Positions 35,519 to 45,149 of a DNA stretch of 64,000 nt are shown one piece after another. The notes beneath the pieces are model-generated. The model had not been told where the DNA came from, searched no databases, and worked only from the letters and a program-made list of their open reading frames with translations. Source of the DNA: BCD1 sp965230565 (lineage in GTDB: Bacteria; Bacteroidota; Bacteroidia; Chitinophagales; Saprospiraceae); NCBI GenBank assembly GCA_965230565.1, contig CBDDLH010000016.1:2046001-2110000 (forward strand), read 5' to 3'. Made by a program: the position numbers and the translations under genes. Numbering within the stretch: the stretch's first letter is position 1; every line of letters begins with the position of its first letter.

Positions 35519-35536
35519 TTCATAGATTTTTTGCCT

Positions 35537-36007
35537 TCACAATTCAAGAACCATTTTTTTGATCAGGGATACCTGCCCGAGGTGGTAATAACTATGCTCG
35601 ATCATACCTTCGATATTCCTTCGGTAGGTTCCGTAAGCTTCCTTGACAAAAACCTGATCGAGTTGTTCTTCAGACATCCTTTCCACATGTTCGGCAAACT
35701 TTTGCGTATTGGACCAGAATTCGTCGAGCAAATTCTCCCAATCTTGCTGTGAGCTGATCGCCGGAAGGTCGTAGCTGTATTTGTCCCTGATCTCCAGTTC
35801 ACCTCCTTCAAAAACATTCAAAACCCCGCCGATGTAATAATTGATATGGAACGCCAGCATGGCCAGGGTGTTTAAAGATCCCACCTTGGTAGTTGCCTGT
35901 TTCCAGCTCACATCAGTTAGTTTGTCTTTAAAATTGGTATTGGCAATCCATTTCCCATCTAAAATAACTTCCCGGAAGCGGTTGGCTAATTGACTTGGTT
36001 TTTCCAT
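35537..36007 (-). CDS. DinB/DUF1572-like four-helix protein
   Basis: 156 residues, soluble and helical. It has the 'LANRFREVILDGKWIANTNF' start, 'TLAMLAFHINYYIGGVL' in the position of helix 2 and 'EGMIEHSYYHLGQVSLIKKM' at the end. The two histidines in these helices (H-x-N and H-x-x-x-H patterns) fit the metal triad of DinB-fold proteins, which includes thiol transferases such as bacillithiol S-transferases. Specific chemistry is not known. It is the first gene of the run DinB-like, nudK, GNAT. Confidence 0.8.
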   Translation of the reverse strand: MEKPSQLANRFREVILDGKWIANTNFKDKLTDVSWKQATTKVGSLNTLAMLAFHINYYIGGVLNVFEGGELEIRDKYSYDLPAISSQQDWENLLDEFWSNTQKFAEHVERMSEEQLDQVFVKEAYGTYRRNIEGMIEHSYYHLGQVSLIKKMVLEL

Positions 36008-36181
36008 TGTGCATTATGCTTTGGAGCCTTAAAAAAGACTTTTCTTAAAATGAAATAATGCGTCAAATATACCTAAACCATCTTATATGAATCAAAAAGC
36101 TTTCCACAACAAAGAAAGGTAGAAGTGAATGTCTTTGTTTTTTTTGAATTGTAAAAAAATGTAAAGGAGGTGTAAATATTA

Positions 36182-37108
36182 TCAATTAAATGAAGTTCGA
36201 AACTCCAAAGGTGTTTGATTTGTTTTGGACTTAAACAATTTACTGAAGGATTGCGGGTGTTCAAACCCCAAATCATAGGCAATTTCGCTGACGGATAATT
36301 TTGTTGTGGAGAGTTTCACCTTTGCTTTTTCTATTAATTTATTGTGAATATGTTGCTGAGTGGTCTGTCCGGTTAAACTCTTTAACATACTACTTAAATA
36401 ATCAGGCGTAAGGTTCAAACTTTGAGCGATTTCCTGAACAGAAGGCAAACCATTATCTGCAACTTCTTCTCCCTTAAAATAATCTTCCAGTAGCCTCTCC
36501 AGTTTATCCAGAATTTGATGGTTGGAAATTTTTCGGGTAAGAAATTGTCGCTGATAGAACCGCTCAGAGTAGTTTAGCAATAATTCCAACTGGCTAATGA
36601 TTATTTGCTGACTGAACTGGTCGAGATTAGCCTGATATTCAGTTTTTATACTTTGAAGGATTACATTAATGGTATTTTCTTCTTTTTCCGACAAAAAAAG
36701 CGCCTCCCGAACGGAATAGTTAAAAAAGCGATATTTTTTAATACTTTTTGCCAGTGAAGTTCCAAATAAAAAATCAGGATGGATGGCCAGAATCCATCCC
36801 GATGGTTTATCAGTTGTAGCATCTTCTTCTATCAATTGCACAGAAATAACCTGCTCAGGAGAAAAAAAAGTCATCAGTCCTTCATCGAAGTCATAGGACT
36901 GTTGCCCATAACGGTATTTGCCAGCCACATCCCGTTTTAATCCGATAGTATAAAACTCCTGTATCCATTTCAGCTCATTGTTTTCAGCAGCTGGTCTTAT
37001 TTTGCTGTAATCAATTAAACTGATCAATGGATGTTCCGGTGGTGAGATATGATTAAAGCGATGTAAATCACTAATGGTCTTTAATCTTTCAATTTTTGTA
37101 TGAGCCAT
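36182..37108 (-). CDS. AraC-family transcriptional regulator
   Basis: 308 residues. The N-terminal ~195 residues form a cupin-like sensor domain with 'IHPDFLFGTSLAKSIKKY' and a long helix. The C-terminal ~100 residues are an AraC/XylS double helix-turn-helix: first HTH 'SVQEIAQSLNLTPDYLSSML', second HTH 'LSVSEIAYDLGFEHPQSFSKLF', then the family end 'TNQTPLEFR'. It follows the SDR gene by 36 bp in the same direction, so it probably regulates that gene and itself. The pairing of an AraC regulator with an SDR that modifies a small molecule is common in this phylum. Confidence 0.92.
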   Translation of the reverse strand: MAHTKIERLKTISDLHRFNHISPPEHPLISLIDYSKIRPAAENNELKWIQEFYTIGLKRDVAGKYRYGQQSYDFDEGLMTFFSPEQVISVQLIEEDATTDKPSGWILAIHPDFLFGTSLAKSIKKYRFFNYSVREALFLSEKEENTINVILQSIKTEYQANLDQFSQQIIISQLELLLNYSERFYQRQFLTRKISNHQILDKLERLLEDYFKGEEVADNGLPSVQEIAQSLNLTPDYLSSMLKSLTGQTTQQHIHNKLIEKAKVKLSTTKLSVSEIAYDLGFEHPQSFSKLFKSKTNQTPLEFRTSFN

Positions 37109-37144
37109 ACCGCAAGTTATTTAAAAATAATCATTGAAATGGTA

Positions 37145-38014
37145 TCAAACTTTCAGCTTTAACATTTCTCCCATCCCAAAGGCATTATACAGACCTTCGT
37201 GGATTTGGGCCAACTGGTTGTTGTAAGGCTCAATATGAGTGCCCATTCCCATTTTGTCCACGACTGTTCGCATAGGTCGCTGTCCGGCGGGTGTGGCGAT
37301 AAGACCGGCAATGGCATCTGCTACATTTTGTGGGTCTTGAGCAGGATTACCCGCTAATGCCCCTTCAAAACTGTCAAATGCCTGCTTTGGCGCATGTATC
37401 ATCTGACCATAACTTTCGTTTTGTGAATCATCTGAAGGTTGCATAAGGTTTGTCATAAAGCTGGTTGGATATCCCCCCGGTTCTACGATACAGGAATCCA
37501 CTCCAAAACCAGACAACTCCACCCGGTAGTTTTCAGCCAATGCTTCCAGCGCCCATTTAGAGGCATTGTACGGTCCGTAAAACGGAAATGCAATTCTCCC
37601 CAAAAGACTTGAAATATGGATCAGTAACCCGGATCCCTGTTTTCTAAAGTATGGCAGTATTGCCCGGTTTACCCGTTGCACTCCAAAAACATTGACATCA
37701 AAAAGTCGCTTAAAGTCATCGATAGTGAATTGTTCCTGAATCCCCAAAACACCAACTCCGGCATTATTGATCACGACATCCATACCGTCCAGCAGGTCGA
37801 TGGCTTTTGCCATACCCGCATTTACACTTTCGTCATCCGTAACATCAAGGTTGATAACTTTTGCCCCTAAAGCGGATAATTCATCGGCTATCGCTTTGTT
37901 TTTTGAATCGGCATTTCGCATAGTGGCTACGACACTATGTCCGTGGCTGAGTAAGGTTTTTACGGTCAAGGCTCCAAAGCCTCCATTTGCACCTGTAATT
38001 AAAATTTTCGACAT
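37145..38014 (-). CDS. short-chain dehydrogenase/reductase
   Basis: A 289-residue classical SDR. It has the cofactor loop 'ITGANGGFGALTVKTL' (TGxxxGxG), 'NLDVTDD', 'VVINNAGVG' (NNAG), the catalytic Ser in 'IHISSLLGR' and 'YGPYNASKWALEAL' (YxxxK), then 'VEPGGYPTSF'. NADP(H) is likely because a basic residue (Arg) follows beta-strand 2 ('ATMRNADS'). The substrate is unknown. It forms a two-gene unit with the downstream AraC regulator. Confidence 0.92.
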   Translation of the reverse strand: MSKILITGANGGFGALTVKTLLSHGHSVVATMRNADSKNKAIADELSALGAKVINLDVTDDESVNAGMAKAIDLLDGMDVVINNAGVGVLGIQEQFTIDDFKRLFDVNVFGVQRVNRAILPYFRKQGSGLLIHISSLLGRIAFPFYGPYNASKWALEALAENYRVELSGFGVDSCIVEPGGYPTSFMTNLMQPSDDSQNESYGQMIHAPKQAFDSFEGALAGNPAQDPQNVADAIAGLIATPAGQRPMRTVVDKMGMGTHIEPYNNQLAQIHEGLYNAFGMGEMLKLKV

Positions 38015-38150
38015 AATTGTTTTTTTTTAATTGTTATGGTGCAAAGTTGCAGGGAAGTAGCTTACCCCACGTAGCCAAATCCGGGATTGTTGTAGTTGAA
38101 ATTCGGGCCTTGAAAATTGCAATGAGGAAAATCATCGCAACTTGGGTTAA

Positions 38151-39632
38151 TTAGCCCTCCTTTGCCCGACGCTCTGTCAGCTCCAGTTTCATCTGCTCAA
38201 CGGTCTTATCATCCAGATTATACCAGAATAACAAACCTGCAGTAACTAGGTATAAAACGCCCGGTATCACGGAAAAGGACAATTTAATCGCCTGAATAGC
38301 TTCCTCTGTTTGTTGAATGGCTTCACCATCGTATTTGGCCATGGTCAGCAACCAGCCTGCCAGTCCGACTGCAATACCGCCTCCGATCTTTTGGGCAAAA
38401 GTGGTAGCAGAGAAAAACAAGCCGGTGGCCCGACGTTTGTTTTTCCATTCAGAAAAATCAGCCGTATCGGCGATCATGGCCCATAACAGTGGAATAGTCG
38501 GTGCAATGGCGAGTTTAGATAAGACATTTATGGTGTGTAATAAATAGACATCATCTTTACCGGGAATGTATAACGCGATGGTCAGCAATCCCGAAATTGC
38601 AGAACATACCAGGTAGACATTCCGTTTTTCAAACCTTTTGGTCAATGGAGTTGCTAACAATACTCCAATGATCAGTGACACTGTGGTCAGTGTATATAAA
38701 AGGGTAGCGTCGTTTTCCCTGCCAACATAATATTTAAAATATTGATTGATGACCGCCCCCTGGATATTGATCAAAACAAAGGTGATGATCCCGAGAATGA
38801 ACAATATCAGCCAGGCTTTGACTCCAAATACATTCCTAAAATCCTCTGCAAGGTTTGATTTTTGATCTGCAGGAGGACTGATACGCTCTTTGGTGGAGAA
38901 AAAGGAAATAACCAGTAAAATGGTTCCCAGTATCGCCAGCGCAATGGCGATCAACTGGAAGGCCGTTCTTTCATTCCGGACAATCACATCTTTAAGTCTT
39001 CCGGTGGTGTCCAGCAAACGTGCCTCTCCCCAATTGAACTCCTGAATATAGGCAAGTGCTTGCTGTGACAAACCTGCATTTTGTGCGTATTCCAGGACAT
39101 CCCCGACAATGATATTATTCTTGAATACCATGGTAAAACTCACGATGAACATTCCGATGAACCCCAGAAAGAAACGATATTGGTTCAATTGAGTTCGCTC
39201 AGCAGAATCCGCCGTCATCACCCCGGAAAGGGCAGAATAGGGCAGGTTTACGGCAGTATATGTAGTGCTGAGCAACAAATACATCACAGCCGCATAAATG
39301 ACTTTACCGGAATCTCCCAGATCAGGAGTAGTAAACAATAAAACCAGCGAAATACCCATCGGCACGGCAAACCAGATCAAATAGGGCCGAAATTTCCCAA
39401 ACCTAGTTTGCGTACGGTCGGAAAGAATACCTATCAAAGGATCTGAAATGGCATCCCACACACGAGCTACCAACATGATGGTTCCCGCCATAGCGGCAGA
39501 GATTCCATAAACATCCGTCAAATAGAAAAACAGGAACATCCCCGCCATATCCCAGGCAAAGTGAGAAGCTGTGTCTCCTAACCCATAACCGAATTTTTCC
39601 CGAAAGGATAATTTTGTTGATTTATCGCTCAT
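38151..39632 (-). CDS. GPH-family (MelB-like) sugar:cation symporter
   Basis: 493 residues from the ATG at 39632 ('MSDKSTKLSFREKFGYGLGD'); the open frame upstream of it reads through an intergenic repeat. It is a twelve-segment MFS protein of the glycoside-pentoside-hexuronide:cation symporter family, with 'FGYGLGDTASHFAWDM', 'RVWDAISDPLIGILSDRTQTRFGKFRPYLIW' and 'MIADTADFSEWKNKRRATGLFFS', the characteristic motifs. It lies next to and in line with the GH5/GH3/GH16 genes, so it is the likely inner-membrane importer of glucose or short beta-glucosides released by the PUL. Confidence 0.9.
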   Translation of the reverse strand: MSDKSTKLSFREKFGYGLGDTASHFAWDMAGMFLFFYLTDVYGISAAMAGTIMLVARVWDAISDPLIGILSDRTQTRFGKFRPYLIWFAVPMGISLVLLFTTPDLGDSGKVIYAAVMYLLLSTTYTAVNLPYSALSGVMTADSAERTQLNQYRFFLGFIGMFIVSFTMVFKNNIIVGDVLEYAQNAGLSQQALAYIQEFNWGEARLLDTTGRLKDVIVRNERTAFQLIAIALAILGTILLVISFFSTKERISPPADQKSNLAEDFRNVFGVKAWLILFILGIITFVLINIQGAVINQYFKYYVGRENDATLLYTLTTVSLIIGVLLATPLTKRFEKRNVYLVCSAISGLLTIALYIPGKDDVYLLHTINVLSKLAIAPTIPLLWAMIADTADFSEWKNKRRATGLFFSATTFAQKIGGGIAVGLAGWLLTMAKYDGEAIQQTEEAIQAIKLSFSVIPGVLYLVTAGLLFWYNLDDKTVEQMKLELTERRAKEG

Positions 39633-39690
39633 TGCTGTTGGTTTTATTTTTGATTTACCTCGCCTGCCTGCTGCGCGAACGAAAGGCAGA

Positions 39691-39827
39691 CTGGCGGGGT
39701 CGGTTTTAAGTTGAAAAGTGAGAACTTTTTTACTTAAAATCTGGGGTGGAATCTCTTCCAGTTCGGAATCCACCCCCGGATCAGCATGAGAAAAGTCACC
39801 TTTTCTCCATTGATCCGACCCCGCCAG
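39691..39827. repeat. palindromic intergenic element with 13-bp perfect inverted repeats
   Basis: CTGGCGGGGTCGG (39691-39703) is exactly complementary to 39815-39827. Nested inside is a second perfect hairpin, GGGGTGGA (39743-39750) with TCCACCCC (39769-39776). It lies between the GH5 stop (39869) and the symporter start (39632), where it may attenuate transcription within the cluster or be a small mobile palindrome. Confidence 0.5.
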
Positions 39828-39868
39828 CAGGGTACATTATTATTCTTCCATTAAATACATCGATATAA

Positions 39869-42601
39869 TCACTCCCCCGCTTTCACCAAAACCTCTGAAA
39901 ACAATACGCCTCCAGATGATTGTACAGAGAGCAAATAAGTTCCATCCGGAAACTGTGTCAGATCTATAATCTCCTGGGCAATTTGTGTCTTCTTCAATTG
40001 GCTTTGTTGAATTACTTTACCATTGATATCCATAACATTAATGACAACATCTCTGGGTTTGTCAAATTCACCACCCAATCGAAAAATACCATTTCCAGGG
40101 TTAGGAGTAACACTCATATCAATCACTACCGAAGGTTCTCTTACAGGTGTCAGCCCCGTAAATTCGAACCAATTCAGGTTAAAACTCGGTTGAGTGATGT
40201 ACAACCTGATGTGATATCTTCCCTCTTCCAGAATGACAAACTGGGAAGCATTGGTCGTAGCCCATGATTGCCAGTCTCCCGTTGGAGGAAAACTGACGGT
40301 TTGCACAATCTGAGTACTGCCCCCCTCATGCACGAGCTGTAATTGAAGCTCCCCAGTTTCACTTTGGGCAGCCGTCCGGTAATCTACACGGTAGGTATCA
40401 TCAAAAGCTACCTCTATGTAATAGTCGAGATAATCTCCTACATCCAAATGGCCAATATTTTTTCCTCCTCCTGTATCAAGGGTATTTTCAAGTTCTGCTC
40501 CGGAATTAAAGAAAAAACCTTCCGCCTCTACTTTCCCCGGAACATTGTGAACCTGAACAACCCTGTTTTGCACATCCCTTTGACTAAAGTTGACCAACGC
40601 GGTTTCGTCCTCCGCAAGGATTTCATTACCTGTGTAAGATATCTTGATCACATGATCATGCTGGAAGGTGAAGTCAACCTCCAAAATGATAATTCTGGTA
40701 TTGCTCTCCTCAAGCGTGACCTCCGTAATATCTACCAGGTTTCCATTCACACGAATTTCAAAATCTGCGGGTGCGGATGGTAAGGCCCCGGCCATTGGTT
40801 TATTCAAATTGAGTTGAACTGTATGTTCATCCAAGGTAAATGCGGAAACAAAATCAGCAGCAATGCTATTGGTTTCACCTGTTTTTACAAACTCATAACT
40901 ATTGATGTTATAACCACTGCCATCAGAATGGAAGCGTATTTTTTGATTATCCGGCGTTAAGATCACATTTGGAACGGTTACTGTTTGCCAGCTTTGATAA
41001 CCACCGGTATAGGGCACATAACGAGTACCGGTAATATCCGCTCCGTCTGAACTGAAGTGAAAACTTCCGTCATAGGCACCGGATGCCAATCGTAAATTAA
41101 TATCATAAACCCCGCTTTCCAATACATCCACATCGTATTGCATCCATTCTCCGGGTTCTGTCCAGCCTACATTAAATCCGTTAGAATTGATGGGATCACT
41201 ACATGGTTCAATATCAACACCGTCGTTTCTGTAAGTCCATCCTTTATTCCATGCTGTATAATTGCCAGTTGATAAATGGTAATTCGCAACATCGGTATCA
41301 TAATAAGCAACCCCTACCCTTCCCAGATCAAAATCGGTGGCATAAACTACGCCGGGGATCTCAAAAGTATTAAAGGGAATAGCCTCGTCCGAATACACCT
41401 GGCGGATCAAAGCATCCGGAACACCTTTCTGAATGATACAGTTTTCCAGTTTCAGGTTTTCCGCCATTTCCATTAAGGTAGCTTTGGCAAATGCAGCAGA
41501 TGGCGGTGCCCCTCCATTTTCCCAATAGTTTAGAAGCACCTGGTATTCGGGTGTTTTGATCACCGAGGTCGGCCCGGCGATGTCCTCAATTTTTTTCATT
41601 GGCCACCAGGCCCATCCGATGTCATTGTCTTCGAACAACCGGGCGGCATCTCTAAACCAGGTGTTGGAATTCTCACCAGTTTCGCTGAAATACAAGGGCA
41701 CGTTGTACTGATCACGCAAATCGAGCACCCATTGAATGGAAGCCTGATCATTAAAAGACCAGTATTTATGGGGACTGTAAACCATATTATCATCCCACGG
41801 AGGCGTTAGTCCTGTAAAATCATTAGCAAACCAGTTACCTTCAATGATGATCATATGGTTATTATCGACAGTTCTAATGCTATCCGTAATCCTTTTATAC
41901 AAATTCGCGAGTGCTACACCTCCCGGAATATTCCAGTTAGGTTCATTTATTAGGTCATAACCGGCTACCCACGGTTCATCGACATATCTTTCGGCCAGTT
42001 TTTTCCAAAAGGCCACTGTTTTGTTCTGGTTTTCAAAACTTTCCCAAAGCGAGGGTTTTGTAGGATCGTAATCTGAAATCCCCTGATCATACCCTTGTCC
42101 GCCCGGAGCGGCATGCAGGTCGAGAATGACATACATTTCATTCTGGGCACACCAGGAGATAAGACTGTCTGTCAATTCAAACCCCTTGTCCAGCCAGGTA
42201 TTTTCCCCTTGCACGGGCTCATCCTCAATTGGTAAGGTGTAAAGGTTGTAGTGCATTGGCAATCTTACAGAATTGAACCCCCAGGCAGCGAGAGAATCTA
42301 TATCAGCTTTTTGAACATGATTCGACAACCAGGCGTCATAAAACAATTCTGTGTCTTCTTCTCCGATCAATTCTGCTATCTTTGCCTTGATCTGGTATTG
42401 GGCGTTGGCGAAACTGGCTGTTTTCAGCATATAACCTTCCTGTAACATCCATCCGCCAAGCCCCATACCTCTCAGGAGTATCGTATCTCCGTTCTCTTTG
42501 ACGATAGCCTGCCCATTAGTGCTCAAAAAGCTTTGTCCCATTACCGGAGTAGCGAGTCCAAAGCATAGCATTAATATCAGGATTCCAAGTAAATTTTTCA
42601 T
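39869..42601 (-). CDS. GH5-family glucanase with CBM6-like modules and T9SS sorting domain
   Basis: A 910-residue secreted enzyme. Signal peptide (about 1-22). A GH5 catalytic barrel (about 28-375) opens with 'ILLRGMGLGGWMLQEGYML' and carries acid/base E220 in 'DLINEPNW' and nucleophile E307 in 'YFSETGE', with 'YSPHKYW' between. Then come two beta-sandwich carbohydrate-binding modules of CBM6 type (about 420-580 and 690-815: 'WTEPGEWMQYDVDVLESGVYDINLRLASG'; 'DVGDYLDYYIEVAFDDTYRVDYRTA'), separated by an Ig-like domain. A T9SS type A domain ends the protein ('VTPNPGNGIFRLGG' ... 'DGTYLLSVQSSGG'). The barrel start recalls the exo-beta-1,3-glucanase/beta-glucan branch of GH5. It would act at the cell surface on beta-glucan as part of the PUL. 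Confidence 0.9.
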   Translation of the reverse strand: MKNLLGILILMLCFGLATPVMGQSFLSTNGQAIVKENGDTILLRGMGLGGWMLQEGYMLKTASFANAQYQIKAKIAELIGEEDTELFYDAWLSNHVQKADIDSLAAWGFNSVRLPMHYNLYTLPIEDEPVQGENTWLDKGFELTDSLISWCAQNEMYVILDLHAAPGGQGYDQGISDYDPTKPSLWESFENQNKTVAFWKKLAERYVDEPWVAGYDLINEPNWNIPGGVALANLYKRITDSIRTVDNNHMIIIEGNWFANDFTGLTPPWDDNMVYSPHKYWSFNDQASIQWVLDLRDQYNVPLYFSETGENSNTWFRDAARLFEDNDIGWAWWPMKKIEDIAGPTSVIKTPEYQVLLNYWENGGAPPSAAFAKATLMEMAENLKLENCIIQKGVPDALIRQVYSDEAIPFNTFEIPGVVYATDFDLGRVGVAYYDTDVANYHLSTGNYTAWNKGWTYRNDGVDIEPCSDPINSNGFNVGWTEPGEWMQYDVDVLESGVYDINLRLASGAYDGSFHFSSDGADITGTRYVPYTGGYQSWQTVTVPNVILTPDNQKIRFHSDGSGYNINSYEFVKTGETNSIAADFVSAFTLDEHTVQLNLNKPMAGALPSAPADFEIRVNGNLVDITEVTLEESNTRIIILEVDFTFQHDHVIKISYTGNEILAEDETALVNFSQRDVQNRVVQVHNVPGKVEAEGFFFNSGAELENTLDTGGGKNIGHLDVGDYLDYYIEVAFDDTYRVDYRTAAQSETGELQLQLVHEGGSTQIVQTVSFPPTGDWQSWATTNASQFVILEEGRYHIRLYITQPSFNLNWFEFTGLTPVREPSVVIDMSVTPNPGNGIFRLGGEFDKPRDVVINVMDINGKVIQQSQLKKTQIAQEIIDLTQFPDGTYLLSVQSSGGVLFSEVLVKAGE

Positions 42602-42741
42602 AATTATTAAATGAGAAAGCCAAGCAAGAGGTAAGGCAAATCCAAAGAAATGCCTCCCCTCTCCCTAAAATATAATCAACAAATATTTAGTCCAATCCTG
42701 GTAAAAACCTGGCTTTTTGAATACCAAATTTCCCCATTTCA

Positions 42742-45018
42742 TTATTTTCCGGTACCACTATCTACCTCCTGTGGTTTTTCAAGTTCAAAAACCGTTTTTA
42801 AATTATCTCTGGAGTTTCCGCCCACCATTACTTCAAATTCACCCGGCTCTACTACGAATTTGCCTTGATTGTTAAAGAATCCAAGTTCTTTGCCCGTAAG
42901 TTTAAACTGAACAATTTTGCTTTCACCTCCTGAAAGCTGAATCTTTTCAAAGCCTTTTAATTCTTTTACCGGTCTGGTGACACTGGCATAACGATCACAT
43001 ATATATAACTGAACCACTTCCTCTCCTTCAACTTCACTCTTATTACTAACCGTTACACTTACATCCACCGTTTGGTCATCATTTAACCTGACTTCAAGGT
43101 CTCTGTATTTGAAATCACTATAACTCAATCCATACCCAAAAGGATAAAGCGGTTCACTACTTTCATCATTGTAGTGCGACCAAAAAACTATGGGCTGCGG
43201 ATAAGGTCTTCCTGTTCTTTTATGGTTGTAATAAATTGGCACCTGGCCCACACTGCGGGGAAATGAAACCGGTAACTTGCCTGCCGGATTATAATCTCCA
43301 TAGAGCACCTGTGCAATTGCATGACCAGACTGTGTCCCAAGATGCCAGGCTTCCACGATAGCCGGGATATTTTCATCCGCCCAGGTCAGCTCAAGCGGGC
43401 GACCATTCATAACCACTAATACGATATTAGGATTCACTTCCTTAACCGCTTCCATTAATTCCTGTTGCAACCCCGGCAGGTCAATTTTTGTACGACTCCT
43501 GCCTTCCCCTGACTGGAAGCCATGTTCTCCTAAAACCATTACCACGACATCTGCTTCTTTAGCAACCTGAAGTGCTTCTTCAAATCCTGATCTGTCGGAG
43601 GTATTGACTTCGACGTTGTGAAGGAATGTTGGCTGGCGGGTATACAGGGCAGCTCCAATAGCATAATTCAGGTCATTCCCTTCATATTCCATCATACCTT
43701 CCATGACGGAAACAGCCGAATTGGCTTCTGCCTTCCCTCGCCAACTTCCCAGCGGGCTATCCTTGTCGGCAGCTAAAGGACCAATAAGGGCAATTTTTTT
43801 GCCTGACTTTGGAAGAGGCAAAAGGTTGTTATCATTTTTCAGCAGGACAATGGATTTCTTTGCCATATCCAATACCGCCTCAAGGTGATCAGAATGTCCC
43901 AGTAATGACTGCTCCCGCTCTTCATCACAATATTTATAAGGGTCATCAAATAGCCCTAATTTAAATTTGACTTTTAAAATCCTGCGGACTGCATCGTCGA
44001 TCTTGTCCTCGTCAACCTTACCATTCTCCACTAAATCCTTCAAATGTTTGATATAAAGGTGGGATTCCATATCCACATCTGTGCCTGCGTTGGCCGCAAT
44101 TTCGGATGCGTGGCTTCCATCCCTGGCAAACCCATGGGTTGTCATTTCACCTATCGTTCCCCAGTCAGACAGTAAAATACCCTCAAAACCCCATTGTTTT
44201 CTGAGAATGTCTATTTGCCAATGAGGATTTCCTGATGTCGGAATACCATTGGTTTCATTAAATGAATTCATCATGGTCAATGCTCCGGCATCACAGGCGG
44301 CCTTAAAAGGAGGCAACACCATGTTGTACAAAGTGGACAACCCGATATCAACGGTATTGTAGTCTTTTCCTGCTTCGGCAAATCCATATGCCGCGAAATG
44401 TTTAGGACAGGCAGCGATGGTGTTCTCAGCAGTGAGGTCATCACCTTGAAATCCTCGTACTCTTGCCTTAGCTACCAGGCTTCCCAAATAAGGGTCCTCA
44501 CCTGCCCCTTCCATAACTCTTCCCCAGCGTGCGTCACGTGAAACGTCAATCATAGGCGCAAAAGCCCAATTGATCCCTACTGCCGAAGCTTCCGCAGCGG
44601 ACACACTGGCTGATTCTTCTATAGCTTCCATGTCCCAGCTGGCTACTTCTGCCAAGGGAATGGGAGCCATGGTTTGGTAACCATGTACAACATCGTAACC
44701 GAATAACAAAGGAATTCCAAGACGAGAGTTTTCAACAGCCAATTGCTGCATTTTGCGGACTTCCTTTACGCCCAATACATTTAGCATCGACCCTACCTGA
44801 CCTGATTTGATGTGTTCATATTTATTTTTGCTCTCACCAAAAATGGGCGCTGGTCCGGTAACATCAAAAAAACCGGAATATTGATTCATTTGTCCAACTT
44901 TTTCTTCCAGGGTCATCTTGGACAATAAATCCTCCACTTTTTGGTTTATTTCATCCTGGGCGTTTATCATGAAAACAAAAATAAACAAACCCCAAATTGT
45001 CAGGAAAGTCTTTTTCAT
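42742..45018 (-). CDS. bglX: GH3 beta-glucosidase, BglX-like
   Basis: A 758-residue periplasmic beta-glucosidase, the length of E. coli BglX. Signal peptide 'GLFIFVFMINAQDE'. The GH3 N-terminal barrel has 'DVVHGYQTMAPIPLAEVASWD', 'CPKHFAAYG' and nucleophile D285 in 'LLSDWGTIGEM'. The C-terminal alpha/beta sandwich has 'VVMVLGEHGFQSGEGRSRTKIDLPGLQ', and a fibronectin-III-like domain closes the protein ('GEEVVQLYICDR'). It would trim imported beta-1,3- or beta-1,6-glucooligosaccharides to glucose. It lies between the GH5 and GH16 genes of the PUL in the same orientation. Confidence 0.93.
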   Translation of the reverse strand: MKKTFLTIWGLFIFVFMINAQDEINQKVEDLLSKMTLEEKVGQMNQYSGFFDVTGPAPIFGESKNKYEHIKSGQVGSMLNVLGVKEVRKMQQLAVENSRLGIPLLFGYDVVHGYQTMAPIPLAEVASWDMEAIEESASVSAAEASAVGINWAFAPMIDVSRDARWGRVMEGAGEDPYLGSLVAKARVRGFQGDDLTAENTIAACPKHFAAYGFAEAGKDYNTVDIGLSTLYNMVLPPFKAACDAGALTMMNSFNETNGIPTSGNPHWQIDILRKQWGFEGILLSDWGTIGEMTTHGFARDGSHASEIAANAGTDVDMESHLYIKHLKDLVENGKVDEDKIDDAVRRILKVKFKLGLFDDPYKYCDEEREQSLLGHSDHLEAVLDMAKKSIVLLKNDNNLLPLPKSGKKIALIGPLAADKDSPLGSWRGKAEANSAVSVMEGMMEYEGNDLNYAIGAALYTRQPTFLHNVEVNTSDRSGFEEALQVAKEADVVVMVLGEHGFQSGEGRSRTKIDLPGLQQELMEAVKEVNPNIVLVVMNGRPLELTWADENIPAIVEAWHLGTQSGHAIAQVLYGDYNPAGKLPVSFPRSVGQVPIYYNHKRTGRPYPQPIVFWSHYNDESSEPLYPFGYGLSYSDFKYRDLEVRLNDDQTVDVSVTVSNKSEVEGEEVVQLYICDRYASVTRPVKELKGFEKIQLSGGESKIVQFKLTGKELGFFNNQGKFVVEPGEFEVMVGGNSRDNLKTVFELEKPQEVDSGTGK

Positions 45019-45149
45019 CTGTATAAAATAATTATGTTGTGCTTGGTTTTTAATTATACGACAAAACTTTGAATATGGAAAACCTCGGAGATTTCCTTCA
45101 CTAATAACTATACCAAGATTTTGTCCTGGACTTCGATTTGGTTATTATC

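Noticed and set aside
37145..39632. SDR and AraC genes as part of the glucan PUL
   Set aside because: They follow the symporter in the same direction, but the SDR/AraC pair forms its own unit typical of unrelated stress or metabolite loci, with no sugar-specific feature.
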